Notes under the pieces: generated by a model
Databases searched by the model: none
What the model was told of the DNA's origin: nothing
The model's input: the letters and a program-made list of their open reading frames with translations, nothing else
Made by a program: the position numbers and the translations under genes
In this document: piece after piece, positions 10,650-22,340 of the stretch
Layout: each line of letters opens with the position of its first letter
How positions within the stretch are numbered: position 1 is the stretch's first letter
Source: Serripes groenlandicus
Taxonomy: Eukaryota > Mollusca > Bivalvia > Cardiida > Cardiidae
Direction of reading: 5' to 3'
DNA length: 64,000 nt
NCBI GenBank assembly: GCA_031761405.1
Contig: JASEVX010000007.1
Span: forward strand, 42,858,411 to 42,922,410

Positions 10650-13600
10650 GAAATGTGCCTTGCCCATGGGCACTCCATCATGCCAAACGGATATCATCAA
10701 CTCCAAATTAATAATCAATACAATATAACCCTTTCTCTAAAATAGCAGACGGTTTTTGAAAGCATGGCTACAAAAGAAGAAATTTCTCAAAACAAGCAAT
10801 TTCTCCTTTTGTCACCAGGTTTTCAACTATTCAATTATTGTTCTTTCATTTAAAGCGATTTGCGGCGAGTTAAGGCCTGTCTCACACTCACATTGACAGT
10901 AAACAAGTAAAAATCATAAAAAAGGAATAACATAACATACTTTATACAAAACGAATATATAAATGAAAAGTTACATGTGGAAATAAAAATGAATAAGATT
11001 TAATCGAATAAATTTCAAAAAACCAATACATCTTCTTCAAATCAAACACGACAACAACAAACACAAATTTATTGTTTACAAAATCCAACCCTTTCATGCA
11101 ACTTGATGAGAATTTTTTTAGTGGACATGCAAGTTTCGAATCGTCTTTCAAGCTGGCGCGAGTTGTCTCTAAATCACTGTTTTGTAAGTTGTACGAACTT
11201 TTTATTGTTCACTTATCCAATAAGAGGAATGTATCTATTATAAATAATCAATAATAAATTCAAACAACAATTATTGAATTAATTAGGAAAAGTTTATATA
11301 TGACTCCCAATAACCTGATTATATCGCCATTTAATACATAGGATGCGAACAGTCAAAATATAAAATCGCATTCCTCGTACAGAAACCTTAACCAACAGAC
11401 ACTCTGCTTTCCTGACAACAATCCATGCTTATTTAAAACACAAATAGAAAAGAACATAAAATAAATGCTTACATCTGACCTCTTCTTGGATTTATGTTAT
11501 ATATTTACAATTTTCTTCGGTATTTCAGTCATCAAGATGACAGAATATTTATCCATGATCCCTTGGTGAAACCAGGTAGAGTCCATCTCGAATGGGGAGG
11601 TCACAGGTTCGAACTCCGTATCGACTGGGCCTACTAAAGACTTACAAAATTGTAGAAATTGCTTTTATCATTAGTGTTAGAATAAATGGACCAGCAGTCA
11701 CTTAAAAATTGTTGAAAGTTGCGTAAAACATAATGCAAATCAAACCAGTTAACCCTTTCCCTCATACGGCAATTCTGCAGCAGACGACTTTGAACGTATT
11801 TTGTCAAAAAAAAGAAAATCTCTATAATTGAATGGATAACCTATGACTAAAAGTTGAAAGCATTGTGGCAAAAGAAGAAATTGCACGTTTTGTGCAATTT
11901 CTTCTTTTGTCACTATGTTTTCAAAAAGTCGTCTCCTGCAGAGGCGTCGGAACGCGTTTATATGTGGGAAAGGGTTAAGAAATGTGCCTTGCCCATGGGC
12001 ACTCCATCATGCCAAACGGATATCATCAACTCCAAATTAATAATCAATACAATATAACCCTTTCTCTAAAATAGCAGACGGTTTTTGAAAGCATGGCTAC
12101 AAAAGAAGAAATTTCTCAAAACAAGCAATTTCTCCTTTTGTCACCAGGTTTTCAACTATTCAATTATTGTTCTTTCATTTAAAGCGATTTGCGGCGAGTT
12201 AAGGCCTGTCTCACACTCACATTGACAGTAAACAAGTAAAAATCATAAAAAAGGAATAACATAACATACTTTATACAAAACGAATATATAAATGAAAAGT
12301 TACATGTGGAAATAAAAATGAATAAGATTTAATCGAATAAATTTCAAAAAACCAATACATCTTCTTCAAATCAAACACGACAACAACAAACACAAATTTA
12401 TTGTTTACAAAATCCAACCCTTTCATGCAACTTGATGAGAATTTTTTTAGTGGACATGCAAGTTTCGAATCGTCTTTCAAGCTGGCGCGAGTTGTCTCTA
12501 AATCACTGTTTTGTAAGTTGTACGAACTTTTTATTGTTCACTTATCCAATAAGAGGAATGTATCTATTATAAATAATCAATAATAAATTCAAACAACAAT
12601 TATTGAATTAATTAGGAAAAGTTTATATATGACTCCCAATAACCTGATTATATCGCCATTTAATACATAGGATGCGAACAGTCAAAATATAAAATCGCAT
12701 TCCTCGTACAGAAACCTTAACCAACAGACACTCTGCTTTCCTGACAACAATCCATGCTTATTTAAAACACAAATAGAAAAGAACATAAAATAAATGCTTA
12801 CATCTGACCTCTTCTTGGATTTATGTTATATATTTACAATTTTCTTCGGTATTTCAGTCATCAAGATGACAGAATATTTATCCATGATCCCTTGGTGAAA
12901 CCAGGTAGAGTCCATCTCGAATGGGGAGGTCACAGGTTCGAACTCCGTATCGACTGGGCCTACTAAAGACTTACAAAATTGTAGAAATTGCTTTTATCAT
13001 TAGTGTTAGAATAAATGGACCAGCAGTCACTTAAAAATTGTTGAAAGTTGCGTAAAACATAATGCAAATCAAACCAGTTAACCCTTTCCCTCATACGGCA
13101 ATTCTGCAGCAGACGACTTTGAACGTATTTTGTCAAAAAAAAGAAAATCTCTATAATTGAATGGATAACCTATGACTAAAAGTTGAAAGCATTGTGGCAA
13201 AAGAAGAAATTGCACGTTTTGTGCAATTTCTTCTTTTGTCACTATGTTTTCAAAAAGTCGTCTCCTGCAGAGGCGTCGGAACGCGTTTATATGTGGGAAA
13301 GGGTTAAGAAATGTGCCTTGCCCATGGGCACTCCATCATGCCAAACGGATATCATCAACTCCAAATTAATAATCAATACAATATAACCCTTTCTCTAAAA
13401 TAGCAGACGGTTTTTGAAAGCATGGCTACAAAAGAAGAAATTTCTCAAAACAAGCAATTTCTCCTTTTGTCACCAGGTTTTCAACTATTCAATTATTGTT
13501 CTTTCATTTAAAGCGATTTGCGGCGAGTTAAGGCCTGTCTCACACTCACATTGACAGTAAACAAGTAAAAATCATAAAAAAGGAATAACATAACATACTT

Positions 13601-16200
13601 TATACAAAACGAATATATAAATGAAAAGTTACATGTGGAAATAAAAATGAATAAGATTTAATCGAATAAATTTCAAAAAACCAATACATCTTCTTCAAAT
13701 CAAACACGACAACAACAAACACAAATTTATTGTTTACAAAATCCAACCCTTTCATGCAACTTGATGAGAATTTTTTTAGTGGACATGCAAGTTTCGAATC
13801 GTCTTTCAAGCTGGCGCGAGTTGTCTCTAAATCACTGTTTTGTAAGTTGTACGAACTTTTTATTGTTCACTTATCCAATAAGAGGAATGTATCTATTATA
13901 AATAATCAATAATAAATGCAAACAACAATTATTGAATTAATTAGGAAAAGTTTATATATGACTCCCAATAACCTGATTATATCGCCATTTAATACATAGG
14001 ATGCGAACAGTCAAAATATAAAATCGCATTCCTCGTACAGAAACCTTAACCAACAGACACTCTGCTTTCCTGACAACAATCCATGCTTATTTAAAACACA
14101 AATAGAAAAGAACATAAAATAAATGCTTACATCTGACCTCTTCTTGGATTTATGTTATATATTTACAATTTTCTTCGGTATTTCAGTCATCAAGATGACA
14201 GAATATTTATCCATGATCCCTTGGTGAAACCAGGTAGAGTCCATCTCGAATGGGGAGGTCACAGGTTCGAACTCCGTACCGACTGGGCCTACTAAAGACT
14301 TACAAAATTGTAGAAATTGCTTTTATCATTAGTGTTAGAATAAATGAACCAGCAGTCACTTAAAAATTGTTGAAAGTTGCGTAAAACATAATGCAAATCA
14401 AACCAGTTAACCCTTTCCCTCATACGGCAATTCTGCAGCAGACGACTTTGAACGTATTTTGTCAAAAAAAAGAAAATCTCTATAATTGAATGGATAACCT
14501 ATGACTAAAAGTTGAAAGCATTGTGGCAAAAGAAGAAATTGCACGTTTTGTGCAATTTCTTCTTTTGTCACTATGTTTTCAAAAAGTCGTCTCCTGCAGA
14601 GGCGTCGGAACGCGTTTATATGTGGGAAAGGGTTAAGAAATGTGCCTTGCCCATGGGCACTCCATCATGCCAAACGGATATCATCAACTCCAAATTAATA
14701 ATCAATACAATATAACCCTTTCTCTAAAATAGCAGACGGTTTTTGAAAGCATGGCTACAAAAGAAGAAATTTCTCAAAACAAGCAATTTCTCCTTTTGTC
14801 ACCAGGTTTTCAACTATTCAATTATTGTTCTTTCATTTAAAGCGATTTGCGGCGAGTTAAGGCCTGTCTCACACTCACATTGACAGTAAACAAGTAAAAA
14901 TCATAAAAAAGGAATAACATAACATACTTTATACAAAACGAATATATAAATGAAAAGTTACATGTGGAAATAAAAATGAATAAGATTTAATCGAATAAAT
15001 TTCAAAAAACCAATACATCTTCTTCAAATCAAACACGACAACAACAAACACAAATTTATTGTTTACAAAATCCAACCCTTTCATGCAACTTGATGAGATT
15101 TTTTTTAGTGGACATGCAAGTTTCGAATCGTCTTTCAAGCTGGCGCGAGTTGTCTCTAAATCACTGTTTTGTAAGTTGTACGAACTTTTTATTGTTCACT
15201 TATCCAATAAGAGGAATGTATCTATTATAAATAATCAATAATAAATGCAAACAACAATTATTGAATTAATTAGGAAAAGTTTATATATGACTCCCAATAA
15301 CCTGATTATATCGCCATTTAATACATAGGATGCGAACAGTCAAAATATAAAATCGCATTCCTCGTACAGAAACCTTAACCAACAGACACTCTGCTTTCCT
15401 GACAACAATCCATGCTTATTTAAAACACAAATAGAAAAGAACATAAAATAAATGCTTACATCTGACCTCTTCTTGGATTTATGTTATATATTTACAATTT
15501 TCTTCGGTATTTCAGTCATCAAGATGACAGAATATTTATCCATGATCCCTTGGTGAAACCAGGTAGAGTCCATCTCGAATGGGGAGGTCACAGGTTCGAA
15601 CTCCGTATCGACTGGGCCTACTAAAGACTTACAAAATTGTAGAAATTGCTTTTATCATTAGTGTTAGAATAAATGGACCAGCAGTCACTTAAAAATTGTT
15701 GAAAGTTGCGTAAAACATAATGCAAATCAAACCAGTTAACCCTTTCCCTCATACGGCAATTCTGCAGCAGACGACTTTGAACGTATTTTGTCAAAAAAAA
15801 GAAAATCTCTATAATTGAATGGATAACCTATGACTAAAAGTTGAAAGCATTGTGGCAAAAGAAGAAATTGCACGTTTTGTGCAATTTCTTCTTTTGTCAC
15901 TATGTTTTCAAAAAGTCGTCTCCTGCAGAGGCGTCGGAACGCGTTTATATGTGGGAAAGGGTTAAGAAATGTGCCTTGCCCATGGGCACTCCATCATGCC
16001 AAACGGATATCATCAACTCCAAATTAATAATCAATACAATATAACCCTTTCTCTAAAATAGCAGACGGTTTTTGAAAGCATGGCTACAAAAGAAGAAATT
16101 TCTCAAAACAAGCAATTTCTCCTTTTGTCACCAGGTTTTCAACTATTCAATTATTGTTCTTTCATTTAAAGCGATTTGCGGCGAGTTAAGGCCTGTCTCA

Positions 16201-17262
16201 ATGATATTGTGTCTTGGATGCATTACAACATGTCAAAACTGAACGCTGAGCGGCTGACAAAAGAGAAGTAATACTGTTTGCAATAAATGCAATGCCAATC
16301 TCGTTTCTGATATATCTGTGAATGTTGGAGTTTCTAAGAGAAAGTCAACTACCTGCGTTAGAAATCTTTGAGTGATGCTGGATTCGAGCATGGACACGGA
16401 GGAGCATGTGAACTCGGTCTGTCGATCTTGCTATGGTAAATTACGGCAGATAGGTCATATCAGAGTTCAGACAGTACCTTACTAGTGACGCCACGAAATA
16501 TCTTGTGAACTCTCTAATCACACCAAGACTCGACTACTGTAACATGCTGCTGAATGGCATGCCTAATACCGTGATTAAAAAAAAAAGAAAAATGTGCAGA
16601 ACACAGCCGCCTGAATATTACCAGGCCTTCCTGTTACAGCCACATCACTCCCGTGCTCAAAGAACTTCATTGGCTACCTGTGCAGGACAGAGTACAGTAC
16701 AGTACATTACACTAACTCTTATATAAAAAGCCTTGCATGGTCAATCCCCGGAATATGTCAAAAACATGTTAAAGGTGTATAGACCCTAACGAAACCTACA
16801 TGTAAGATTAAAAGTATTGCTACAACGCTAGTAATACCAAGATGTCGGACTGCAATGTATTGTGACAGAAGTCAGAAGTGATTGTTGACCCAAAGCGATG
16901 GTATTTTCTTCCAGCAGGAACAAATGACTGTGATACGTTTGCTTCTTTTAAACGAGCCCTGAAGACACACTTTTTTATGGAGATATATATGGGAACTAAA
17001 CGTTATATAAACACAAGCCTTAATTTGTCAGTTTTATACGGGTTTTGTTTTTAACAGTTTTTAACATTCTGTAGATATACCACCGTACAGCTTTAGTGTT
17101 GCTTTTTATCATAAATTGTAATCTTTTAATACCTACTGATGCTTTTTATAGATTGTTTGTATGTATACATATATTTGTTTGTTAAGCACTTTTGAATGTA
17201 TGTATTTTATGGTAAAAGTGCTATATATAAATGTGGTATACATAATAATAATAATAATAATT
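16201..17262 (+). pseudogene. Dead non-LTR retrotransposon (L2/CR1-like), 3' end of ORF2 plus 3' UTR
   Basis: Broken frames read VMLDSSMDTEEHVNSVCRSC, YGKLRQIGHIRVQT, LVNSLITPRLDYCNMLLNGMP and later PALKTHFFM. This is the region downstream of the reverse-transcriptase core typical of L2/CR1/jockey-type ORF2 (NSLVTSRLDYCNSLL-like block). Stops and shifts are present (for example within CVRNL*VMLDSS). The 3' UTR ends in AATAATAATAATAATAATT. The left end coincides with the array border, so the element is 5' truncated. Confidence 0.8.
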
Positions 17263-17333
17263 TTCTGTGTTTTTGCTTAGACATTTTCAAAGTTGTCTGC
17301 TTCAGGTTTGTTGTATGTGGGAAAGGGTTAAGA
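17262..17333. mobile_element. PiggyBac-type MITE fragment (right end)
   Basis: TTTTCAAAGTTGTCTGCTTC and TTGTATGTGGGAAAGGGTTAA match the right end of family P. The rest is absent. Confidence 0.7.
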
Positions 17334-17639
17334 CCAGACTAGATATAATGTGGCAAGATAAAAGATTTGACTTGTCCTAGATCTGCTATTTTAAAGCACA
17401 AACTGGAACCAGAGAACCTATAACATTTACAATAACTCAGGGGAAATATTGGGTGTATTAACAGGAGTTTAAAAGTTTCCTAGAAGACAAAAGGTCTGAC
17501 CGCCTTGATCGGTACCAAATGGATTTAAATACATGCTACTTTCAAATTTTGGCGTGTTCAATGTGTCAATATGTGTCACAGACAATTTATCTTAAAAAAA
17601 ACTAGGTCCTTTGATAACTGGTATGAAAATTAGTTACTT
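17334..17639. other. No recognisable feature
   Basis: Unique-looking AT-rich sequence between two MITE fragments; no exon or repeat recognised. Confidence 0.5.
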
Positions 17640-18082
17640 ACCCTTTTCCACATTCAACAAATTTGCAGCAGACAACTTTAAAAACACTGTTTAAACACTT
17701 ATCAAGTCTTTTGCAATGTTTATCTCTACTGGCCAAAAGCCAGAAGAACTTATGCCATGGTGTTGTGTCTGTTGTGCGCCTGTGCGTCCGTAAACAATTG
17801 TTTGTGAACGCGATAAAGTCTCAATCAAACTTATACAGTAGTAAGATATCCATGAGAGCTCAGTACCTTTCACAAACCAGCCAGATCTGCCCATGTCAAA
17901 ATTGCTATTATACAGCTTGTGAATACAATAGAGCCTCCATTTACTATTCAATTTTCACCAAACTTAGATAATAGTTAAATATTGATGACTATCCGATCTT
18001 CACCATACATACATTCTCTGGATTGAAAATGACCAAAGAACCATCCCAGTAGAGCATAGGCCCTCATGGGCCTCTTGTTTTT
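17640..18082 (+). mobile_element. MITE fragment followed by a type A element (CTACTGGCC...CCTCTTG)
   Basis: 17640-17700 is the left end of a family P MITE (CCCTTTTCCACATTCAAC, GCAGCAGACAACTTT). From about 17719 a type A element begins CTCTACTGGCCAAAAGCCAG, a 5' hairpin, with a GTTTGTGAACGCGATA segment. Near the 3' end CCCAGTAGAGCAT pairs with the 5' CTACTGG. It ends GGCCCTCATGGGCCTCTTG. Confidence 0.7.
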
Positions 18083-18084
18083 TT

Positions 18085-18606
18085 AAACTCACCTGAGTGC
18101 TCAAGGTGAGCTTTTGTGATCAGATTTTGTCCGTCGTCTGTCTGCTATACGCCATCAACAATTGTCTTTTCAATACTATACAGGCAACATATTGCATACA
18201 GTCCTCACTAAGTAAAGTATTTCAATACATAACATCTCAATAACATTTTGGCCAATTTAGAACTGGGTTATATGTGGTCAAGAAGTACATGTATGTCACA
18301 ATGTCAAATTGAAGGAAAATCTTGAAAACACTTTGGAGTAGGCATTGTTATCTTGATCATAATGAAACTTTGTTAGAATAATCGTTTCTCGACTATGTTC
18401 AAATAATGATCATGTTCATTCAAAAACTAGGTCACTAGGCCAAATTGAACAAATTTATTAACACTGGAAGCTTAGTCTATTATAAACATGAGCAAAACAA
18501 AGTCACTAGGCCAAATTGAAGGGAAATCTTGTTATTGTGATTGGATATGTGGTTGACATAATTCAAATGGCGTTTCAGGACATGCATCATGGTTCTCTTG
18601 TTTTCT
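18085..18606 (+). mobile_element. Type C element inserted directly behind the type A element
   Basis: Begins AACTCACCTGAGTGCTCAAG then GTGAGC (5' hairpin), followed by GTCCGTCGTCTGTC and blocks of CACTAGGCCAAATTGAA. It ends CATGGTTCTCTTG. Its left border is the T-run made by the 3' end of the preceding element. Confidence 0.65.
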
Positions 18607-18900
18607 TCTTCTTTTTAATTTTTATTATGTTTATAATTTTAGGCACATGCATAACCTTTACGAATGAAGAGCCAGAGTAGACACAAAATAAAGATTGATG
18701 GAATTTGAAAAGAAACAATCAACACTGAAAATGTTATATTGTGGAAACAGTCATTCTAGGTTACAACAAGGACGATTTACTCAGTTGATTGCTGCTTATT
18801 TCAAACTTGCAGCCTCTCTAGGAATAGGTACACCAATATGAAATTTAAAAATCCCACTATGATGACCCTCACTGGGGTTTTAAGTTAATTATCTTTTTAG
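18607..18900. other. No recognisable feature
   Basis: Unique-looking sequence between two type C elements; no exon or repeat identified. Confidence 0.5.
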
Positions 18901-19707
18901 CTCACCTGTCACATAGTGACAAGGTGAGCTTTTGTGATCGTCCTCTGTCGTCCGTCCACAATTTCTTGTGAACACGATACAGTCTTCATTTATGATCAGA
19001 TGTTTACCAAACCTGTTCAGTAGCTAGATATACATGAGAGCTTGGTTCCTTTCGAAAACCAGCCAGATCCATCCATGCATGACGGGACTATGTCCCTTTA
19101 AAATTGGCAAAATTGCTTTAATTGACCTTGTGAACAAGTTAAAGTCATCATTTATTATCCGATGTTTACCAAACTTATACAATAGGTAGATATACATGAA
19201 AGCTTGGTTCCTTTCGAAAACCATTATGGCCCTTTAAAATTGGCAAAATTGCTATAATTGACCTTGTGAACACGGTAATAACTTCATTTATTATCCGATG
19301 TATACCAAACTTATACAGTATCTAGATATACATGAGAGCTTGGTTCCTTTCAAAAACCTGGCAGATCCGTTCATGCATGACTGGATTATGGCCCTTTAAA
19401 ATTGGCAAAATTGTTATAATTGACCTTGTGAACACGATTTAGTCATCATTTATTATCCGATGTTTACCAAACTTATACAGTAGCTAGATATTCATGAGAG
19501 CTCGTTTTCTTTTAAAAACCCTTTAAAATTGGCTAAATTGTTATAATTGACTTTGTGAACACGTTAAAAATTCATTTATTTGTCACATGTCCTTTACATT
19601 GGCAATATTGACACATTTTCAAAAACTATGGCAGCCAGGCTTATATGGCTAAAGTGAAAACAAATAAAACCAGGTGAGCGATATAGGGCCATCATGGTCC
19701 TCTTGTT
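18901..19707 (+). mobile_element. Type C element with internal tandem repeats
   Basis: 5' hairpin GCTCACCTGTCACATAGTGA then CAAGGTGAGC, the GTCGTCCGTCC tract, and about four units of roughly 170-180 bp (TTGTGAACACG, CATTTATTATCCGATG, ACATGAGAGCTTGGTTCC, CCCTTTAAAATTGGC). Subterminal CCAGGTGAGCG pairs with the 5' CTCACCTG. Ends GGGCCATCATGGTCCTCTTG. Confidence 0.75.
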
Positions 19708-19929
19708 ATAATAACTATAATTTTTTTTTGCTTCAGCTGTTTTTTTCAAAAATTATACACTTGTAAAGTGTCATTTGAAAGCTTTATCAGGGGAACTGGC
19801 TCATAAATTAACCCTTTCCCTCATACGAAAATCTTTGAACATATTTTGTTAAAAAATAGAAAATCTCTATAATTGAATGGATAAAAGTGGAAAACATTGT
19901 GGCAAAAGGAGAAATTGCTCGTATTGAGC

Positions 19930-20619
19930 AATTTTTTAGCTCTACTGGCCAAAAGCCAGAAAAGCTTATGCCATGGCGTGGTGTCCGCGTCCAGACATGG
20001 GTGCGTCTGTAAACAATTGCTTGTGAACGCGATACAGTCAGCTTTGATTGTATCTCAACCAAACTTATACAGTAGTTAGATATCCATGAGAGCTTGGTTC
20101 ATTTTGCTAACCAGCCAGATCCGATGATGCAAGACTTGATAATGGCCCTTGAAATTGTCAAAATTTCTATAATACAGCTAGTGAACACAATAGAGCCTCC
20201 ATTTACTATCAGATCTTCACCAAACTTAGATAGTAGTTAAATATTGATGAGAGCTTGGTTCCTTTCGCAAACCAGCCAGATGCGCCCATGCAAGGCTGGA
20301 TTATGGCCCTTGAATTTGCTAAAATTGCTATAATAGAGCTTGTGAACACAATAGAGGCTCCATTTACTATCTGATCTTCATCAAACTTAGATAGTAGTTA
20401 AATATTGATGAGAGCTTGGTTCCTTTCGAAAACTAGCCAGATGTGCCCTTGCATGATGGATTATGGCCCTTGAAATTTTTCAAAATTGCTATAATACAGC
20501 TTGTGAACACAATAGAGCCTCCATTTACTATCAGATCTTCACCATACATACATGCTGTGGTTTGAAAATGACCAAAGAACCATCCCAGTAGAGCATAGGC
20601 CCTCATGGGCCTCTTTTGT
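19930..20619 (+). mobile_element. Type A element nested in the MITE
   Basis: Begins TTAGCTCTACTGGCC then AAAAGCCAG. It has about four internal units (TTGTGAACACAATAGAG, CCATTTACTATCAGATC, TTGATGAGAGCTTGGTTCC) and a subterminal CCAGTAGAGC complementary to the 5' GCTCTACTGG. Ends GGCCCTCATGGGCCTCTT. Confidence 0.75.
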
Positions 20620-20626
20620 TTCTTTT

Positions 20627-21641
20627 TATGCCCCGGCATACGATAGTATGAGGGGCATATAGTTTTCCGGTCTGTTAGTCCGTCCGTTCGTCCGTCCGTT
20701 TGTCCGTCCCACTCAGGTTAAAGTTTTTGGTCAAGTTAGATTTTAGTGAAGTTGATGTACTATCATTATGAAACTTCACACAAATGACAATCAACATATC
20801 ATTGTTTAAAAAATTGTATCAATTTGAGGTTGGACCAACTGTTCGTCCGTCTGTTCGTCTGTCTGTTCGTCCATTCCATTCTCAGGTTAAAGTTTTTGGT
20901 CAAGTTAGATTTTGTTGATGTACTATCATTATGAAACTTCACACAAATGACAATCAACATATCATTGTTTAAAAAATTGTATCAATTTGAGGTTGGACCA
21001 ACTGTTCGTCCGTCTGTTCGTCTGTCTGTTCGTCCATTCCATTCTCAGGTTAAAGTTTTTGGTCAAGTTAGATTTTAGTGAACCTGATGTCCTATCATTA
21101 TGAAACTTCACACAAATGACAATCAACATATCATTGTTTAAAAAATTGTATCAATTTGAGGTTGGACCAACTGTTCGTCCGTCCGTTCGTCTGTTCGTCT
21201 GTCTGTTCGTCCATTCCATTCTCAGGTTAAAGTTTTTGGTCAAGTTAGATTTTAGTGAACCTGATGTCCTATCATTATGAAACTTCACACAAATGACAAT
21301 CAACATATCATTGTTTAAAAAATTGTATCAATTTGAGGTTGGACCAACTGTTCGTCCGTCCGTTCGTCTGTTCGTCTGTCTGTTCGTCCATTCCATTCTC
21401 AGGTTAAAGTTTTTGGTCAAGTTAGATTTTAGTGAACCTGATGTCCTATCATTATGAAACTTCACACAAATGACAATCAACATATCATTGTTTAAAAAAT
21501 TGTATCAATTTGACATTGGACCAACTGTTCGTCCGTCTGTTCGTCTGTCTTTTCGTCTGTTTTTTTATTTAGATAAAAGTTTTGTTTTAAAATATAGTTA
21601 ACAACCGGGGCATCCGTGTTCCATGGACACATTTTCTTGTT
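20627..21641 (+). mobile_element. Type B element (ATGCCCCGG...CCGGGGCAT) chained behind the type A element
   Basis: 5' hairpin TTATGCCCCGGCATACG..TATGAGGGGCAT, a GTCCGTCCGTTCG tract, then five nearly identical units of about 160-180 bp (CTCAGGTTAAAGTTTTTGG, ATCATTATGAAACTTCAC, CAATCAACATATCATTG, GGTTGGACCAACTGTTCG). Subterminal AACCGGGGCAT pairs with the 5' end. Ends GTTCCATGGACACATTTTCTTG. A second, three-unit copy is at 62957-63588. Confidence 0.8.
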
Positions 21642-21786
21642 TCACTTTGTTTTCAATAAGTTGTCTGCTGCAGTGTTGTCAAAAAGCGTCTATATGAGGG
21701 AAAGGGTTAATGACAGTTTGGCCATTGGGTAACTCACTAATACCTGATGTATCGCAGCAATATGTAACAATTAGTGAAAATTATTT

Positions 21787-21888
21787 TTAACCCTTTTCCA
21801 CATACAGATGCTTTCTGACTCCTCTACAGTAGATGAAATGTAGTGACAGTTTTAGTTCATTAACACTTTCAAAGTGGGAAAGGGTTAA
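21787..21888. mobile_element. PiggyBac-type MITE, internally deleted
   Basis: TTAA CCCTTTTCCACATACAG at the left and AAGTGGGAAAGGG TTAA at the right, only about 100 bp apart; the central hairpin is lost. Confidence 0.8.
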
Positions 21889-21988
21889 TTGTTTCACCTC
21901 TAGTAGCATCATATTATCATTTCTTCGTTGTTATACAGGGCAAATTCAGTTATTTCTTCTTATTGATTATGACACCAGTCCTGTAGTA

Positions 21989-22182
21989 TTTAACCCTTTT
22001 CAAACATATAGACGCTTTGTGAAGCCTCTGCAGCAGATGTCTTTTGTCACAATGTTTTCAACTCAATTCAGTACCGTAACCATATTTTCATTTAAAGAGA
22101 CTTTCCATATTTTTTCTCTAAAAAGTAAATGTTTTCAAAGTTGTCTTCTGCAGATTTGTTGTATGTGGGAAAGGGCTGAATA
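21989..22182. mobile_element. PiggyBac-type MITE (family P)
   Basis: TTTAACCCTTTTCAAACATA at the left, CTCTGCAGCAGATGTCTTTT, then TTGTCTTCTGCAGATTTG and GTATGTGGGAAAGGGCTGAA at the right. It ends about 160 bp before the JmjC exon at 22341. Confidence 0.75.
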
Positions 22183-22340
22183 ATTTGAAGAAAAATTAAA
22201 TAGGATCTGTACCAATAACTTTTTTCCCTATTTCGTGAAATCTGTAGGCTATGCTTCTTTTAAGTTTTTGACTCTGTTATACTTTATATTGAGATAATGG
22301 AAATAAATTTTAAGGACATGTTATTTCTTTTAATTTTCAG

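Larger units (their letters stand above)
9553..16200. repeat. Tandem array of five near-identical 1329-bp units
   Basis: Units start at about 9553, 10882, 12211, 13540 and 14869; the last ends at 16200. The array is 5.0 units long and both outer junctions share TCA. I noticed only four variable sites across five copies, and their combinations are mosaic. Each unit contains AT-rich unique sequence, an S2-type SINE, a full piggyBac-type MITE and part of a second. The short open frames repeated in each unit (69, 60 and 67 codons) lack any family resemblance and cross the MITE, so they are not called as genes. The array abuts a LINE remnant. Confidence 0.95.
19808..21710. mobile_element. PiggyBac-type MITE split by two chained insertions
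   Basis: TTAA plus CCCTTTCCCTCATACG at 19808 and TATGAGGGAAAGGG plus TTAA at 21707-21710 are the two ends of one MITE. Its left half runs to the hairpin arm GAGCAATTTTTT at about 19930 and its right half resumes at about 21641 with CACTTTGTTTTCAATAAGT. Everything between is later insertion. Confidence 0.85.

Noticed and set aside
9613..16044. Repeated small frames (MKDDSKLACPLKK..., MFTKSNPFMQLDE..., MKALWQKKKLHV...) as a tandem gene family
   Set aside because: They overlap each other on opposite strands, one crosses the MITE hairpin, and none resembles a known protein.
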